Positions 35,053 to 44,862 of a DNA stretch of 64,000 nt are shown here, one piece after another. How positions within the stretch are numbered: the stretch's first letter is position 1; every line of letters starts with the position of its first letter. The stretch is from UBA2784 sp964494625 (lineage in GTDB: Bacteria > Pseudomonadota > Alphaproteobacteria > Micropepsales > Micropepsaceae), in NCBI GenBank assembly GCA_964494625.1, contig CAZBRT010000001.1, positions 496,001 through 560,000 on the forward strand. The letters run 5' to 3'. Both the position numbers and the translations under genes were made by a program. Under the pieces are notes generated by a model. The model saw only the letters and a list, made by a program, of their open reading frames with translations, made no database searches and had not been told where the DNA came from.

Positions 35053-37883
35053 ACGCTCCGCAAACCGCTGCGCCGATGATTGATGGCACCGCCATCCGGC
35101 GTGACCTGACCGCCATCGCGCACGCGCATGCGGGTGACACGCAGAAGATGCGCAATGCCGCGATGCGGCTTCTCAAGGAAATCCAGACCGAGGCGCGCAA
35201 CGGCCTTGAGCGCCGCCTCATGCAGGGTGCAGGCGGGCTTGCGGTCGCCCATGCCCTGTCGGGCGTGCAGGATGCGATCATCGCCGCGCTCTATGATTTT
35301 ACCGTCAAGCACATCTACTATGCGGCGAACCCGACGGAGTCCGAGCGGCTCGCGGTTGTGGCGGTGGGCGGCTATGGCAGGGGCACGCTGGCGCCGGGTT
35401 CCGACATCGATCTTCTGTTCCTCTTTCCCTGGAAGCAGACGCCGTGGGGCGAGAGCGTGGTCGAGTTCATGCTCTACATGCTCTGGGATCTTGGTCTCAA
35501 GGTCGGGCATGCGACACGCTCGGTTGACGAGTGCCTCAGGCTTGCGCGCTCCGACATGACGATCCGCACCGCCGTTCTGGAGGCGCGCTTTCTCTGGGGC
35601 GACCGCAAAGTGTTCGACACGCTCCAGAAGCGTTTTGAGCATGATTTCCAGTCCGGTGCAGGCAGTGATTTCGTCGATGCCAAACTTGCCGAACGCGACG
35701 ACCGCCATGGAAGGGCGGGCGAAAGCCGCTATCTGGTCGAACCCAATGTGAAGGACGGCAAAGGGGGCTTGCGCGACCTGCAGACATTGTTCTGGATCGG
35801 CAAATATCTCTACCGCGTCGAGGACCCGTCCGACCTTGTGGACAAGGGTGTTTTCACGCGCGAGGAATTCCAGACCTTTCGCCATGCGGAGGAATTCCTG
35901 TGGCGGGTGCGCTGCCATCTCCACTTCCACACCAAACGTGCCGAAGAGCGCATCTCGTTTGATGTCCAGCGCGACATGGCCGAGCGCATGGGTTATGGCC
36001 CCGGCGGCGGCCCCAATGGCGGCAAGGGTGACGGCAAGGGCAATCGCGCCATTGAACATTTCATGCGCGACTATTTCCTTGTGGCCAAGGATGTCGGCGA
36101 TCTGACCCGCATCTTCTGTGCGGCGCTGGAAAACCAGCACCGGAAAAGCTGGCCGGTGCTGGGCCGCCTCATCCCGGTCTTTGGCCGCAAGCGGGTTGCG
36201 CCCGGCTTTTTCATCGAAGGCGGACGGGTGCAGCCGGAAGATACGGGCGTTTTCCAGCGCGATCCCGTCAATCTCATCCGGCTCTTCCAGATTGCTGATG
36301 AAAAGGGCGTGCACATCCATCCCGATGCGCTGAAACTCGCCACCCGCTCGCTTCATCTCATCGACGACAATCTGCGGGCGGATGCGGAAGCCAATCGCCT
36401 GTTTCTCTCGGTGCTGGCTTCGCCCCGCGACCCGGAACGCGTGCTGCGCTGGATGAATGAGTGCGGCGTGCTTGGCCGGTTCGTGCCTGCCTTCGGGCGC
36501 ATCGTCGCGCTGATGCAGTTCAACATGTATCACCACTATACGGTGGACGAGCATTTGTTGCGGGCCATCGGCAATCTGTCGCTGATCGAGCGCGGCGAGC
36601 TCAAGGACCAGCATCCACTGGCTGCGTCGATCATCCACAAGATCCATTCACGGCCGGTCATCTATCTCGCGATGCTGCTGCATGACATCGCCAAGGGAAC
36701 CGAGCGCGACCATTCGGAAGAGGGCGAGGAGATCGCGCGCGAGCTCGGGCCCCGGCTTCATCTCTCGCCCGCCGAAACGGAAACGGTTGCCTGGCTCGTG
36801 CGCAATCATCTGGTGATGAGTGACGTCGCGCAGAAGCGCGATTTGTCGGACCCCAAGACCATCGATGACTTTGTCCATGTCGTGCAGACGCCCGAGCGGC
36901 TGCGCCTCCTCCTGATCCTGACGGTCGCGGACATCCGCGCCGTGGGGCCGGGCGTATGGAATGGCTGGAAGGGCCAATTGCTGCGCGACCTCTATCACGC
37001 CGCCGAGCAGCGCATGGTTGGCGGCATGGTCGGGGGCTCGGCGGCTGCCAATCTCTCTGCGCGGGCCGATGCGGCGCGGGCGACGCTGGGCGATACCCTC
37101 GTGGCATGGAAATCAGACGAGCGCGAGCGGGCGCTCAACCGTCATTACCAGCCCTACTGGCTGACGCTGACACCCGACATGCATGAGCGGCATGCAAAGT
37201 TCATCCGCGCTGCGGAGCAGAGCGAGAGCTGGCAGAACGGCGAGGCGCTGGCCCTTGAGGCGTCAGCGGACCCGTTCCGCGCGGTGACAGAATGCGCCAT
37301 CTATACGGCGGACCATCCCGGCCTCTTCTACCGGCTGGCGGGCGGCTTTGCAGTCGCGGGCGCCTCCATCGTCGATGCCAAGGCCTTCACCACCAATGAC
37401 GGTATGGCGCTTGACGTGTTCTGGATCCAGGATGCGTTGGGTGGCCCCTTTGAATTGGCGCGCCTGTCGCGGCTCAAGGAAGTCCTCATCCGCACGCTCA
37501 AGGGCGAAATCGTGCCGCGCACGCTCATGGATGCGCGCCGCGTGCGCAGCCGCGAAGACGCCTTCCGGGTGGAGCCCTCCGTCATCATCGACAATTCGGC
37601 GTCTGACCTTTGCACGGTGATCGAAGTTGACGGGCGCGACAGGCCCGGCCTCCTGCATGATCTGACACGCGCGATCTATGTGTCCGGGCTTTCCATCCAT
37701 TCGGCGCAGATTGCGACCTATGGCGAGCGGGCGGTTGATGTGTTCTATGTGAAGGACCTCTACGGCCACAAGATCACGCATGAAGCGCGCATCCGCACCG
37801 TCGAACAAAACCTTCTGGACGCCCTTGGCGGCAGCGGCGCAAAACCCATGCGCCTGCAGCGGGCTGAACCGGCCGAAAGCTGA
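35049..37883 (+). CDS. glnD: Bifunctional uridylyltransferase/uridylyl-removing enzyme
   Basis: Nitrogen sensor (944 residues) that adds or removes UMP on PII proteins in response to glutamine. The nucleotidyltransferase domain has GGYGRGTLAPGSDIDLLFL near residue 108, with the catalytic acidic pair DID. An HD hydrolase domain with LLHDIAKG lies near 542, and two ACT domains (about 756-830 and 856-930) bind glutamine. A Gly-rich insertion (GPGGGPNGGKGDGKG) between domains, about residues 316-330, is an unusual local feature. Downstream murJ begins 12 bases after it. Confidence 0.95.
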   Translation: MNAPQTAAPMIDGTAIRRDLTAIAHAHAGDTQKMRNAAMRLLKEIQTEARNGLERRLMQGAGGLAVAHALSGVQDAIIAALYDFTVKHIYYAANPTESERLAVVAVGGYGRGTLAPGSDIDLLFLFPWKQTPWGESVVEFMLYMLWDLGLKVGHATRSVDECLRLARSDMTIRTAVLEARFLWGDRKVFDTLQKRFEHDFQSGAGSDFVDAKLAERDDRHGRAGESRYLVEPNVKDGKGGLRDLQTLFWIGKYLYRVEDPSDLVDKGVFTREEFQTFRHAEEFLWRVRCHLHFHTKRAEERISFDVQRDMAERMGYGPGGGPNGGKGDGKGNRAIEHFMRDYFLVAKDVGDLTRIFCAALENQHRKSWPVLGRLIPVFGRKRVAPGFFIEGGRVQPEDTGVFQRDPVNLIRLFQIADEKGVHIHPDALKLATRSLHLIDDNLRADAEANRLFLSVLASPRDPERVLRWMNECGVLGRFVPAFGRIVALMQFNMYHHYTVDEHLLRAIGNLSLIERGELKDQHPLAASIIHKIHSRPVIYLAMLLHDIAKGTERDHSEEGEEIARELGPRLHLSPAETETVAWLVRNHLVMSDVAQKRDLSDPKTIDDFVHVVQTPERLRLLLILTVADIRAVGPGVWNGWKGQLLRDLYHAAEQRMVGGMVGGSAAANLSARADAARATLGDTLVAWKSDERERALNRHYQPYWLTLTPDMHERHAKFIRAAEQSESWQNGEALALEASADPFRAVTECAIYTADHPGLFYRLAGGFAVAGASIVDAKAFTTNDGMALDVFWIQDALGGPFELARLSRLKEVLIRTLKGEIVPRTLMDARRVRSREDAFRVEPSVIIDNSASDLCTVIEVDGRDRPGLLHDLTRAIYVSGLSIHSAQIATYGERAVDVFYVKDLYGHKITHEARIRTVEQNLLDALGGSGAKPMRLQRAEPAES

Positions 37884-37895
37884 GACGGGACAATC

Positions 37896-39458
37896 ATGGC
37901 TATTCTTCGCGGCACGGTAACAGTTGGTGGCTGGACGATGGTCAGCCGCGTGCTTGGTTTCCTGCGAGACATTGTGATCGCAGCAGCCATCGGCACGGGG
38001 CCGGTTGCGGATGCGTGGGCGGTCGCGTTCCGCTTTCCCAATCTTTTCCGCAGGCTTTTTGGCGAGGGTGCGTTCAACGCTGCCTTCGTGCCGCTCTATG
38101 CCGGCAAGATGGAAGGGGAGGGCGTGCCTGCCGCACAGAAATTCGCGCAAGCCATATTGTCGGCCATCCTGCCGGTGCTGATCGCGGTCTCGGCCCTTGC
38201 CATGATTTTCATGCCATGGATCATGCAGGTTTATGCGCCGGGCTTTGCCGATGATCCTCTGCGCCATGGCATTGCGGTTGACTACACGCAGATCGCCTTT
38301 CCTTATCTCCTCTTCATGTCGCTGGTCGCGCTCTATGCGGGCGTGCTCAATACGCATGGACGGTTTGCGGCGGCAGCAGCAGCGCAAAGCCTGCTCAACA
38401 TCGTCCTGATCGCCGCCAGCCTCATCGTCCACTACGCCGTTGATCCGCCGCCGGGTGATCCCGCCTGGGGTTACGGGCTTGCCTTCGGCGTTGCCTTTGC
38501 CGGTGCCGCGCAATTCCTTTTCCTGGCTTTTGCACTCGCACGGCGCGGATTGGCGTTGCGGCCCGGGCGCCCACGCCTGACACCGGAGGTCAGGCAAACC
38601 TTCAGGCTCGCCGTGCCCGGCATCATCGCAGGCGGCGTTTCGCAGATTTCGATCTTCGTGATGACGGTGATTGCCTCGCTGCAGGATGGCGCGCCCTCCG
38701 TCCTTTATTATGCCGACCGCATCTATCAATTTCCGCTCGGCATTGTCGGCGTGGCGATGGGGGTCGTGCTCCTGCCGACGCTGGCGCGCCATATCAGGGG
38801 CGCGCGCGAGGATCTGGCGCTCCATTGGCAGAACCGCGGTGTCGAACTTTCCATGCTGCTCACGCTGCCGGCGGCTGTTGCGCTGATGACGATTGCGCTG
38901 CCGATCTCCGTTGCCCTCTTCGAGCGGGGCGCGTTTGACCGCGCGTCGAGCGAGATGGTGGCGTCGGTTCTTCTCATCTTCGGTTTCGGGCTTCCGGCCT
39001 TCATCCTCAACAAGGTGATGATGCCCGCCTATTTTGCGCGTTCCGATACGGTGACGCCGATGCGCTATGCGATCATCACGCTTGTCCTCGACATCGCGCT
39101 TTCGACCGGGCTCTTCTTTGCCTTCGGCGCGGCGGGAATTGCGGCAGGCACGTCAATTGCTGCATGGGCAAATTTCGCCTTGCTGTCGCGCACGCTTCTC
39201 AAACGCGGCCATTTCGCGCTCGATGGGCGCGCACGAAAGCGCCTGCCGCGCATTCTGGCAGCCAGTGTGGCGATGGGTTTTGTCACTTTCGGCCTCTGGC
39301 AGATGCTGGCGCCGTGGTTCGACCGTTCAAACACGATGGCGCTGGCGGGGCTTGCAATCATCTGCGGCGCCGGGCTTTTTGCCTACGCCATTGCTGCTTT
39401 CGCGTTCGGGGCGACCAGCCTTGGTGACCTTCGGACGCAATTGTCCCGCAAGGGCTGA
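37896..39458 (+). CDS. murJ: Lipid II flippase MurJ
   Basis: Polytopic inner-membrane protein of the MOP exporter superfamily, 520 residues, about 14 membrane helices, that moves lipid II to the periplasm for wall synthesis. The N-terminus (GTVTVGGWTMVSRVLGFLRDIVIA) and FPNLFRRLFGEGAFNAAFVPLY carry the arginines of the conserved cavity typical of MurJ. The frame is complete, with no insertion. It follows glnD by 12 bases, and the glnD-murJ order is conserved among Alphaproteobacteria. Confidence 0.94.
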   Translation: MAILRGTVTVGGWTMVSRVLGFLRDIVIAAAIGTGPVADAWAVAFRFPNLFRRLFGEGAFNAAFVPLYAGKMEGEGVPAAQKFAQAILSAILPVLIAVSALAMIFMPWIMQVYAPGFADDPLRHGIAVDYTQIAFPYLLFMSLVALYAGVLNTHGRFAAAAAAQSLLNIVLIAASLIVHYAVDPPPGDPAWGYGLAFGVAFAGAAQFLFLAFALARRGLALRPGRPRLTPEVRQTFRLAVPGIIAGGVSQISIFVMTVIASLQDGAPSVLYYADRIYQFPLGIVGVAMGVVLLPTLARHIRGAREDLALHWQNRGVELSMLLTLPAAVALMTIALPISVALFERGAFDRASSEMVASVLLIFGFGLPAFILNKVMMPAYFARSDTVTPMRYAIITLVLDIALSTGLFFAFGAAGIAAGTSIAAWANFALLSRTLLKRGHFALDGRARKRLPRILAASVAMGFVTFGLWQMLAPWFDRSNTMALAGLAIICGAGLFAYAIAAFAFGATSLGDLRTQLSRKG

Positions 39459-39569
39459 AGGCCGGATGAAAGCGGGCCTGAAAGCGGACTTGAAAGGTGG
39501 GGTCGCCAGGGCCATAAGGGCGCGCTTTCCAGCTCTTGCGGTTCCTTTTGCGGTTCAGGGCGGACTAAC

Positions 39570-40598
39570 ATGACCGACATCGTTCCGGAGCGGGCCCTCC
39601 ACAAGCCCCTGGTTTTCTCGGGCGTGCAGCCCACGGGCGACCTTCATATCGGCAATTATCTCGGTGCCATCAAGAACTGGGTGCCGATGCAGTCGGCCAT
39701 GCCGTGCGTTTTCTGCGTCGTTGATCTTCACGCGATGACGGCGGATTTTGATCCGCGCGTGCTGCCGGGAAAAACCCGCGAAGTGGCTGCCGGCTATATT
39801 GCCTGCGGCATCGATCCGGAAACCAGCATCATCTTTCCCCAGTCGCGGGTGACGGCGCATGCCGAGCTTGCCTGGGTGCTCAATTGCGTTGCGCGCATCG
39901 GCTGGCTGAACCGCATGACGCAGTTCAAGGACAAGGCCGGCAAAAACCGCGAGGCGGCCTCTGTCGGGCTTTTCGTCTATCCCGTGCTGATGGCGGCCGA
40001 CATCCTTGCCTACAAGGCAACGCAGGTGCCGGTGGGCGAAGACCAGAAGCAGCATCTGGAACTGGCGCGCGACATTGCCCAGAAGTTCAACAACGATTTC
40101 GGCGTGCCGGATTTCTTTCCCTTGCCCGAACCGCTGATCCTTGGCCCCACGCCCCGGGTGATGAGCCTGCGCGACGGGAAGGCGAAAATGTCGAAGTCTG
40201 ATCCGTCGGCCGCTTCGCGCATCACGCTCATGGACTCGGCCGACGAGATCGCCGACAAAATCCGGCGCGCGAAAACCGATATGCATCCGCTTCCCGAGGC
40301 GCGTGCAGGCCTTGAGGGCCGACCGGAAGCAGAGAACCTTCTTTCGATCTTTGCGGCATTGGCGGACATTTCGCTTGATGATGCCATTGCGCGTTTTGCG
40401 GGCCAGCAATTCTCCGCATTCAAGAACGCGCTGGCGGAACTTGCGGTTGCCCGGCTTTCACCCATCCGGGACACGATGACACGCCTGATGGGTGATCCGG
40501 CTGAACTTGACCGCCTGCTTGCGCGCGGTGCTGCACGGGCCGATGCGATTGCCGCGCCGGTGCTCGCCGAAGTCAAGAGAATCACGGGACTTTTCTGA
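39570..40598 (+). CDS. trpS: Tryptophanyl-tRNA synthetase
   Basis: Class I aminoacyl-tRNA synthetase charging tRNA-Trp, 342 residues. The HIGH-like motif is GDLHIGNYLGA near residue 25, the KMSKS motif is KAKMSKSD near 207, and the middle section has the family hallmarks VGEDQKQHLELARDIA. Complete and typical in length. It starts 111 bases after murJ; that gap holds short GAAAGCGG direct repeats but no gene. Confidence 0.96.
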   Translation: MTDIVPERALHKPLVFSGVQPTGDLHIGNYLGAIKNWVPMQSAMPCVFCVVDLHAMTADFDPRVLPGKTREVAAGYIACGIDPETSIIFPQSRVTAHAELAWVLNCVARIGWLNRMTQFKDKAGKNREAASVGLFVYPVLMAADILAYKATQVPVGEDQKQHLELARDIAQKFNNDFGVPDFFPLPEPLILGPTPRVMSLRDGKAKMSKSDPSAASRITLMDSADEIADKIRRAKTDMHPLPEARAGLEGRPEAENLLSIFAALADISLDDAIARFAGQQFSAFKNALAELAVARLSPIRDTMTRLMGDPAELDRLLARGAARADAIAAPVLAEVKRITGLF

Positions 40599-40663
40599 CA
40601 TGTGGTCTGACATGAGGCGCGGGCGTTTGCCTTTTCTGGCGCCCACGGCTTAAGGTCGTGCCC

Positions 40664-41134
40664 ATGCCCGCCTCCCGCCGCAAATTTCTGGTTGTGGTCG
40701 ATGATACACCCGAATGCCGGGTGGCGCTGCGCTTTGCGGCGCGGCGGGCTGAGCACACGGGCGGCACGGTCACGGCGTTGCACATCATTGAACCACCCGA
40801 CGTGCAGCAATGGCGCGGCGTCGAGGAGATCATGCGCGAGGAAGCGCTTGCCAAAGCCGAAGAGGTGCTTTCGGGCGCCGCACGCATCGTTCACGAGATG
40901 AACGGCCTTGTGCCCGAACTTGTGGTGCGCGAGGGCAAGACGAAAGACGCGCTTTGGTCGCTGATGGCGGAGGACCGCAACATCTCCATTCTCGTGCTGG
41001 CGTCAGGCACCGGCAATGAAGGTGTGGGGCCGCTGGTCTCGATGGTCGCGGGTCAGGGACAAAATCTCTATCCGATCCCGGTTACGGTCGTGCCCGGCAG
41101 CCTGTCGGATGCGCAGATCGACGAGATCGCTTGA
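40664..41134 (+). CDS. Universal stress protein (UspA family)
   Basis: Single-domain Usp protein of 156 residues, Rossmann-like fold. It begins with KFLVVVDDTPECRVALRFAARRA, the usual nucleotide-site strand and helix; the later ATP-binding GSVS-type motif is not clearly present (ASGTGNEGVGPLVS is the nearest), so ATP binding is uncertain. Such proteins accumulate in stress or starvation. ATG at 40664 is favoured over the GTG 6 bases earlier. Confidence 0.8.
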   Translation: MPASRRKFLVVVDDTPECRVALRFAARRAEHTGGTVTALHIIEPPDVQQWRGVEEIMREEALAKAEEVLSGAARIVHEMNGLVPELVVREGKTKDALWSLMAEDRNISILVLASGTGNEGVGPLVSMVAGQGQNLYPIPVTVVPGSLSDAQIDEIA

Positions 41135-41146
41135 GCGTGCCCGGTT

Positions 41147-42772
41147 TTAGTGTCTGAAATGGCGGATGCCGGTAAAGGCCATCGCCAGGCCCGCTTCGTC
41201 CGCCGCCTTGATGACATCAGCATCACGCATCGAGCCGCCCGGCTGGATCACGCAGGTCGCGCCAGCCTCAGCCGCCTGCAGCAATCCGTCGGGGAAGGGA
41301 AAGAACGCATCCGACGCCACGGCAGAACCCTTCGTGTGCGGTTCCTTCCATCCGGCTGTTTCAGCTGCATCGCGCGCCTTCCAGGCACCGATGCGTGAGC
41401 TTTCGCGCCGGTTCATCTGGCCCGCACCAATGCCCGCGGTTGCAAGGTCGCGCGCATAGACGATGGCATTCGACTTCACGTGCTTGGCGACCGTGAAGGC
41501 AAAGAGCATGTCATCAAGCTCACGCGCATCGGGCGCGCGCTTTGTCACGATCTTGAGATTTTCGCGCGTCACGCGGACATTGTCGCGGTCCTGCACCAGA
41601 TAACCGCCGGCGACCTGGCGCACGACAAGGCCGGACGCGGCCGGATCAGGCAGGCCGCCCGTCACCAGAAGGCGCAGGTTTTTCCTGGCCGAAAGGATCC
41701 GGCGCGCATCCTCATCCGCGTCGGGCGCGATGATGACTTCGGTAAAGATTTTCGCGATCTCTTCCGCCGTCGCGCCATCAAGCGTGTGGTTGAGCGCGAT
41801 GATGCCGCCAAAGGCTGAAACCGTGTCGCATTCAAATGCCTTCACATAGGCGTCCTTCAGCGTTGCGCCGATCGCAACACCGCAGGGGTTGGCGTGCTTG
41901 ATGATGGCGACGGCGGGTCTGGTGATGCCGAACTCAGCCACAAGCTCGAAGGCGGCATCCGTGTCGTTGATATTGTTGTAGGACAATTCCTTGCCCTGCA
42001 GCTGGCGGGCGGTCGCAACGCCGATGCGCCTGTCGCCACCCAGATAAAGGCTCGCGCGCTGGTGCGGGTTTTCGCCATAGCGCATCTCGGCAGACAGCGT
42101 GCCCGCAAAGGCGCGGCGGCGCGGCGCCGGGCGCGGAGCCGGTTCACCCTTGCCCAGTTCGTGCTCGAACCAGTTGGCAATTGCCGCGTCATAGGAAGCC
42201 GTGCGGGCAAAAGCACGCGCCGCCAGTTCACGGCGCAAGGCAAGCGGCGTTGACCCCTTGTTGGCATCAAGGGCTGCAAGCACGCTTTCATAATCGGCCG
42301 GATCAACGATGACGGCAACGCCATCATGGTTCTTGGCTGCAGCGCGGATGAGAGCGGGTCCGCCGATGTCGATGTTCTCGATGGTCTCGGCAAAGCCCGC
42401 GCCTTTGGCGACCGTTTCCTCGAACGGGTAGAGATTGACGACGAGGAGGTCGATGGGCGCAATCGCGTGATCGGCCAGCGCCTGTTCGTGGGCCCCATCG
42501 CCACGCACATAAAGAAGCCCGCCATGGATTTTCGGGTGCAGCGTCTTGACGCGCCCATCCATCATTTCGGGAAAGCCCGTTACGGCAGACACATCTTCAA
42601 CGACAAGGCCCGCCTTGCGCAGGGTCTCTGCCGAGCCGCCGGTCGATACCAGCGCCACGCCATGACGGGCGAGGCCTTTCGCAAACGCGACCAGACCGCT
42701 CTTGTCGGACACGGAAAGAAGGGCGCGGCGGACCGGCAGAAGATCGCTTGGCGCGATGATGGTGGAGCGCAT
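41147..42772 (-). CDS. purH: Bifunctional AICAR transformylase/IMP cyclohydrolase
   Basis: Last two steps of purine synthesis in one protein (541 residues). The N-terminal IMP cyclohydrolase (MGS-like fold, RRALLSVSDKSGLVAFAKGL) runs to about residue 200. The C-terminal AICAR transformylase has KELSYNNINDTDAAF, the Lys-His motif IKHANPCGVA near 288 and GSAVASDAFFPFPDGLL near the end. All catalytic motifs are intact. It is in the same direction as the heparinase/rpe/rsmB group upstream; in Alphaproteobacteria purH next to these genes is a conserved order. Confidence 0.96.
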   Translation of the reverse strand: MRSTIIAPSDLLPVRRALLSVSDKSGLVAFAKGLARHGVALVSTGGSAETLRKAGLVVEDVSAVTGFPEMMDGRVKTLHPKIHGGLLYVRGDGAHEQALADHAIAPIDLLVVNLYPFEETVAKGAGFAETIENIDIGGPALIRAAAKNHDGVAVIVDPADYESVLAALDANKGSTPLALRRELAARAFARTASYDAAIANWFEHELGKGEPAPRPAPRRRAFAGTLSAEMRYGENPHQRASLYLGGDRRIGVATARQLQGKELSYNNINDTDAAFELVAEFGITRPAVAIIKHANPCGVAIGATLKDAYVKAFECDTVSAFGGIIALNHTLDGATAEEIAKIFTEVIIAPDADEDARRILSARKNLRLLVTGGLPDPAASGLVVRQVAGGYLVQDRDNVRVTRENLKIVTKRAPDARELDDMLFAFTVAKHVKSNAIVYARDLATAGIGAGQMNRRESSRIGAWKARDAAETAGWKEPHTKGSAVASDAFFPFPDGLLQAAEAGATCVIQPGGSMRDADVIKAADEAGLAMAFTGIRHFRH

Positions 42773-42867
42773 GGGGCGGCAGGGCTCGGCAAGAAAAAGT
42801 GATGCGGGCGCGAGCCCTAACAGGAAGGGAGGTGCGCCTCAACTGCCGGGGCCGCGCCGTGCCGCGG

Positions 42868-44862
42868 TCATTTTGCCGCTTCAAGCTTTACGGCCCATTT
42901 GATCCGCGTTTCCGGCAATCCCGATGCGGCGTTTGCGCCCCCGGGCTCCAGCTCACCCCGCAGAATGCCCGAATCATTCTCGTGCGCGGCCTGCGGCGGA
43001 TCGAGATTGACGGGGCCAGTCAGCACGATCTGCATGGTCTTGCGCACAAGTCCGCTGGCGAGATGGACCGAAGGCTCAAGGCTTGCCACGGCGCCGGTCG
43101 CACGAAAGCGCCAGGCCTCGCCATTGGCCAGGACCATGAGCACGCTGTCGCCCGCCTGCGAGAGTGTGGCGCGTACATCAGGATGAAGGTGAAAGCGCAC
43201 GGCAAAATCGTGACGCGGCGTGCGGCCCCGGCGGTCTTGCTGTGGCGCCGGGCTCGCGATCAGACGGTCCTCGCCGCGCAGATCGTCGCCGCCGGGTGCA
43301 AGGAAAAGCCTGCGCTCATGCGTGATGCCAAGCGCCTTGCCATAAAGCGTGGACATGGCCTCGACCCAGATGCCGCCCGCGCTCTCCTCGCGCCGGGAAG
43401 TGACTTCGCCATCCGCCACCGCCTGAACACCAAAGCGGCGCGCGGCGGCGCCAGCAATGATCCCGTCCTCCGGAAATGAAAGGCTCGACAGGCCGTCGAT
43501 GGAAAGCGTCGCGTGGGCGGCAGTCTCGCGCATGGCACGCACCCAACGGGCGCCGCGTCCACCCGCACTGCCGCAATTGCCGAAAAGGCGATGCGTGCCG
43601 GATGCTACGTCCAAAGAAAGGCTCCCGGCATGCGCGCGGTCGGCAAAGGGAAAAGGCGGCGGTGCACCCATGTCGGCAATGATGCTGAGACGCCCTGCCG
43701 TCAGGCGCTGGAAACGCGAGTAAGGCGCATGGCCAAAGGGCCGTCCGCGGGCATCGTCACGTTCCAGAAGATTGGCGGCAAGCCGCTCGTCACCTTCGCC
43801 GGAGCCGTTGAACGCGGCAAAGCGTCCGTCGGGATGCAGGAAAAAGCGCAGCATCGGCGCCATGCGGTCAACCGCATTCTGCAAATTGTCCGGCACCACA
43901 CGTCCCTGCTCACGCAAGGCAGCGGCCAGCGGCATCAAAAGCGTCAGTGCTTCGGCAAGGATGCCGGGCGAACGGCTGACATGGCCGCCATCGGGAAGGA
44001 TCTGGCACGCAAGCTCGCGCGCGAGAAGTTCGAGCCCCCGGCGCATGCGCGCCTCATCACCAAAGACAAGGCCGGAGGCTGCAACGGCCACGCTTGCGGT
44101 CAAGGCGGGAATGCCGGGTTCTGTCTCGTTGGCCGCGCGGGCGAGATAGCGGCTCTGCTCAGCCAGCATGATCTGGAAGGGCGAACGCCACAGGATGTCC
44201 GCGTCGCGCAACAGGAAGCGGTGCGCCGAAAAGAAAGCAAGCAGGCGGCGTGCAACCACGTGCGGCGCGTGCGGCACGCCCTTCAGGTTACGGAAATTCT
44301 GCATCCAGAGCGCGATGGCCGCGCGTGCTTCGCCGCTTGCGCCCGCGCCCGCCGCCTCAAGATGATGCAGCCACGAAAATCCGTGCAGATATTCCAGGAT
44401 CGACTGTGTGCTTTCGCCGCGCGGCACTTCGGCTGCAAAAACCTGTGTCAGCGGTGCCGCAAAAGTGCGCGTGCCGATCTGCCAGCGACCGCGCAGGATG
44501 CGATCGGCGCATTCAAGGTCGCGCGGGCGCAAATCCTCGATCACGCATCGCAGGCGGTCGGGCACGGCGCCGCGGATCGTCTGGCGGTAAATCCATGTTG
44601 TGCGCAGGAGTTTTACCGGTGCAAGCACAAGCCGCTTGCCGAAATCCGAAAGGAGCGCTGTTGCCGCCCCGTTCATTCTGCCGGGCAAAGCCCTGATGCC
44701 GACCTTGTTGCGCGCGTGGGACGCGGCCCCGTCAAAATCTTCCGGCACAGGCTCGCCCCCGATGTCGGGGGTTCCGGCCGAGCCCATTCGGCCCGGGTCG
44801 TGATCAGGGTCCTGGTCAAGGTCGGGCGGATCAGCCCCGAAGCCGTGAGATGTTGCCGGCAT
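42868..44862 (-). CDS. Heparinase II/III family protein
   Basis: A large alpha/beta polysaccharide-lyase-like protein that in Hyphomicrobiales consistently accompanies rpe, rsmB and purH. The helical toroid (about first 350 residues) is followed by a beta-sheet domain with RHDFAVRFHLHPDVRATL, the Heparinase_II_III region. No signal peptide is visible. Activity on host glycans is unlikely; a cell-envelope glycan is a better guess. Start uncertain: ATG 44862 has the best ribosome site (AAGGGTGGTGAAAG) and would overlap rpe by 32 bases; ATG 44787 or 44676 would give shorter, more standard proteins (44676 gives 602 residues). Confidence 0.8.
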   Translation of the reverse strand: MPATSHGFGADPPDLDQDPDHDPGRMGSAGTPDIGGEPVPEDFDGAASHARNKVGIRALPGRMNGAATALLSDFGKRLVLAPVKLLRTTWIYRQTIRGAVPDRLRCVIEDLRPRDLECADRILRGRWQIGTRTFAAPLTQVFAAEVPRGESTQSILEYLHGFSWLHHLEAAGAGASGEARAAIALWMQNFRNLKGVPHAPHVVARRLLAFFSAHRFLLRDADILWRSPFQIMLAEQSRYLARAANETEPGIPALTASVAVAASGLVFGDEARMRRGLELLARELACQILPDGGHVSRSPGILAEALTLLMPLAAALREQGRVVPDNLQNAVDRMAPMLRFFLHPDGRFAAFNGSGEGDERLAANLLERDDARGRPFGHAPYSRFQRLTAGRLSIIADMGAPPPFPFADRAHAGSLSLDVASGTHRLFGNCGSAGGRGARWVRAMRETAAHATLSIDGLSSLSFPEDGIIAGAAARRFGVQAVADGEVTSRREESAGGIWVEAMSTLYGKALGITHERRLFLAPGGDDLRGEDRLIASPAPQQDRRGRTPRHDFAVRFHLHPDVRATLSQAGDSVLMVLANGEAWRFRATGAVASLEPSVHLASGLVRKTMQIVLTGPVNLDPPQAAHENDSGILRGELEPGGANAASGLPETRIKWAVKLEAAK

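Noticed and set aside
35013..36647. A 544-codon open frame on the minus strand
   Set aside because: Antisense to glnD, with no recognisable domain.
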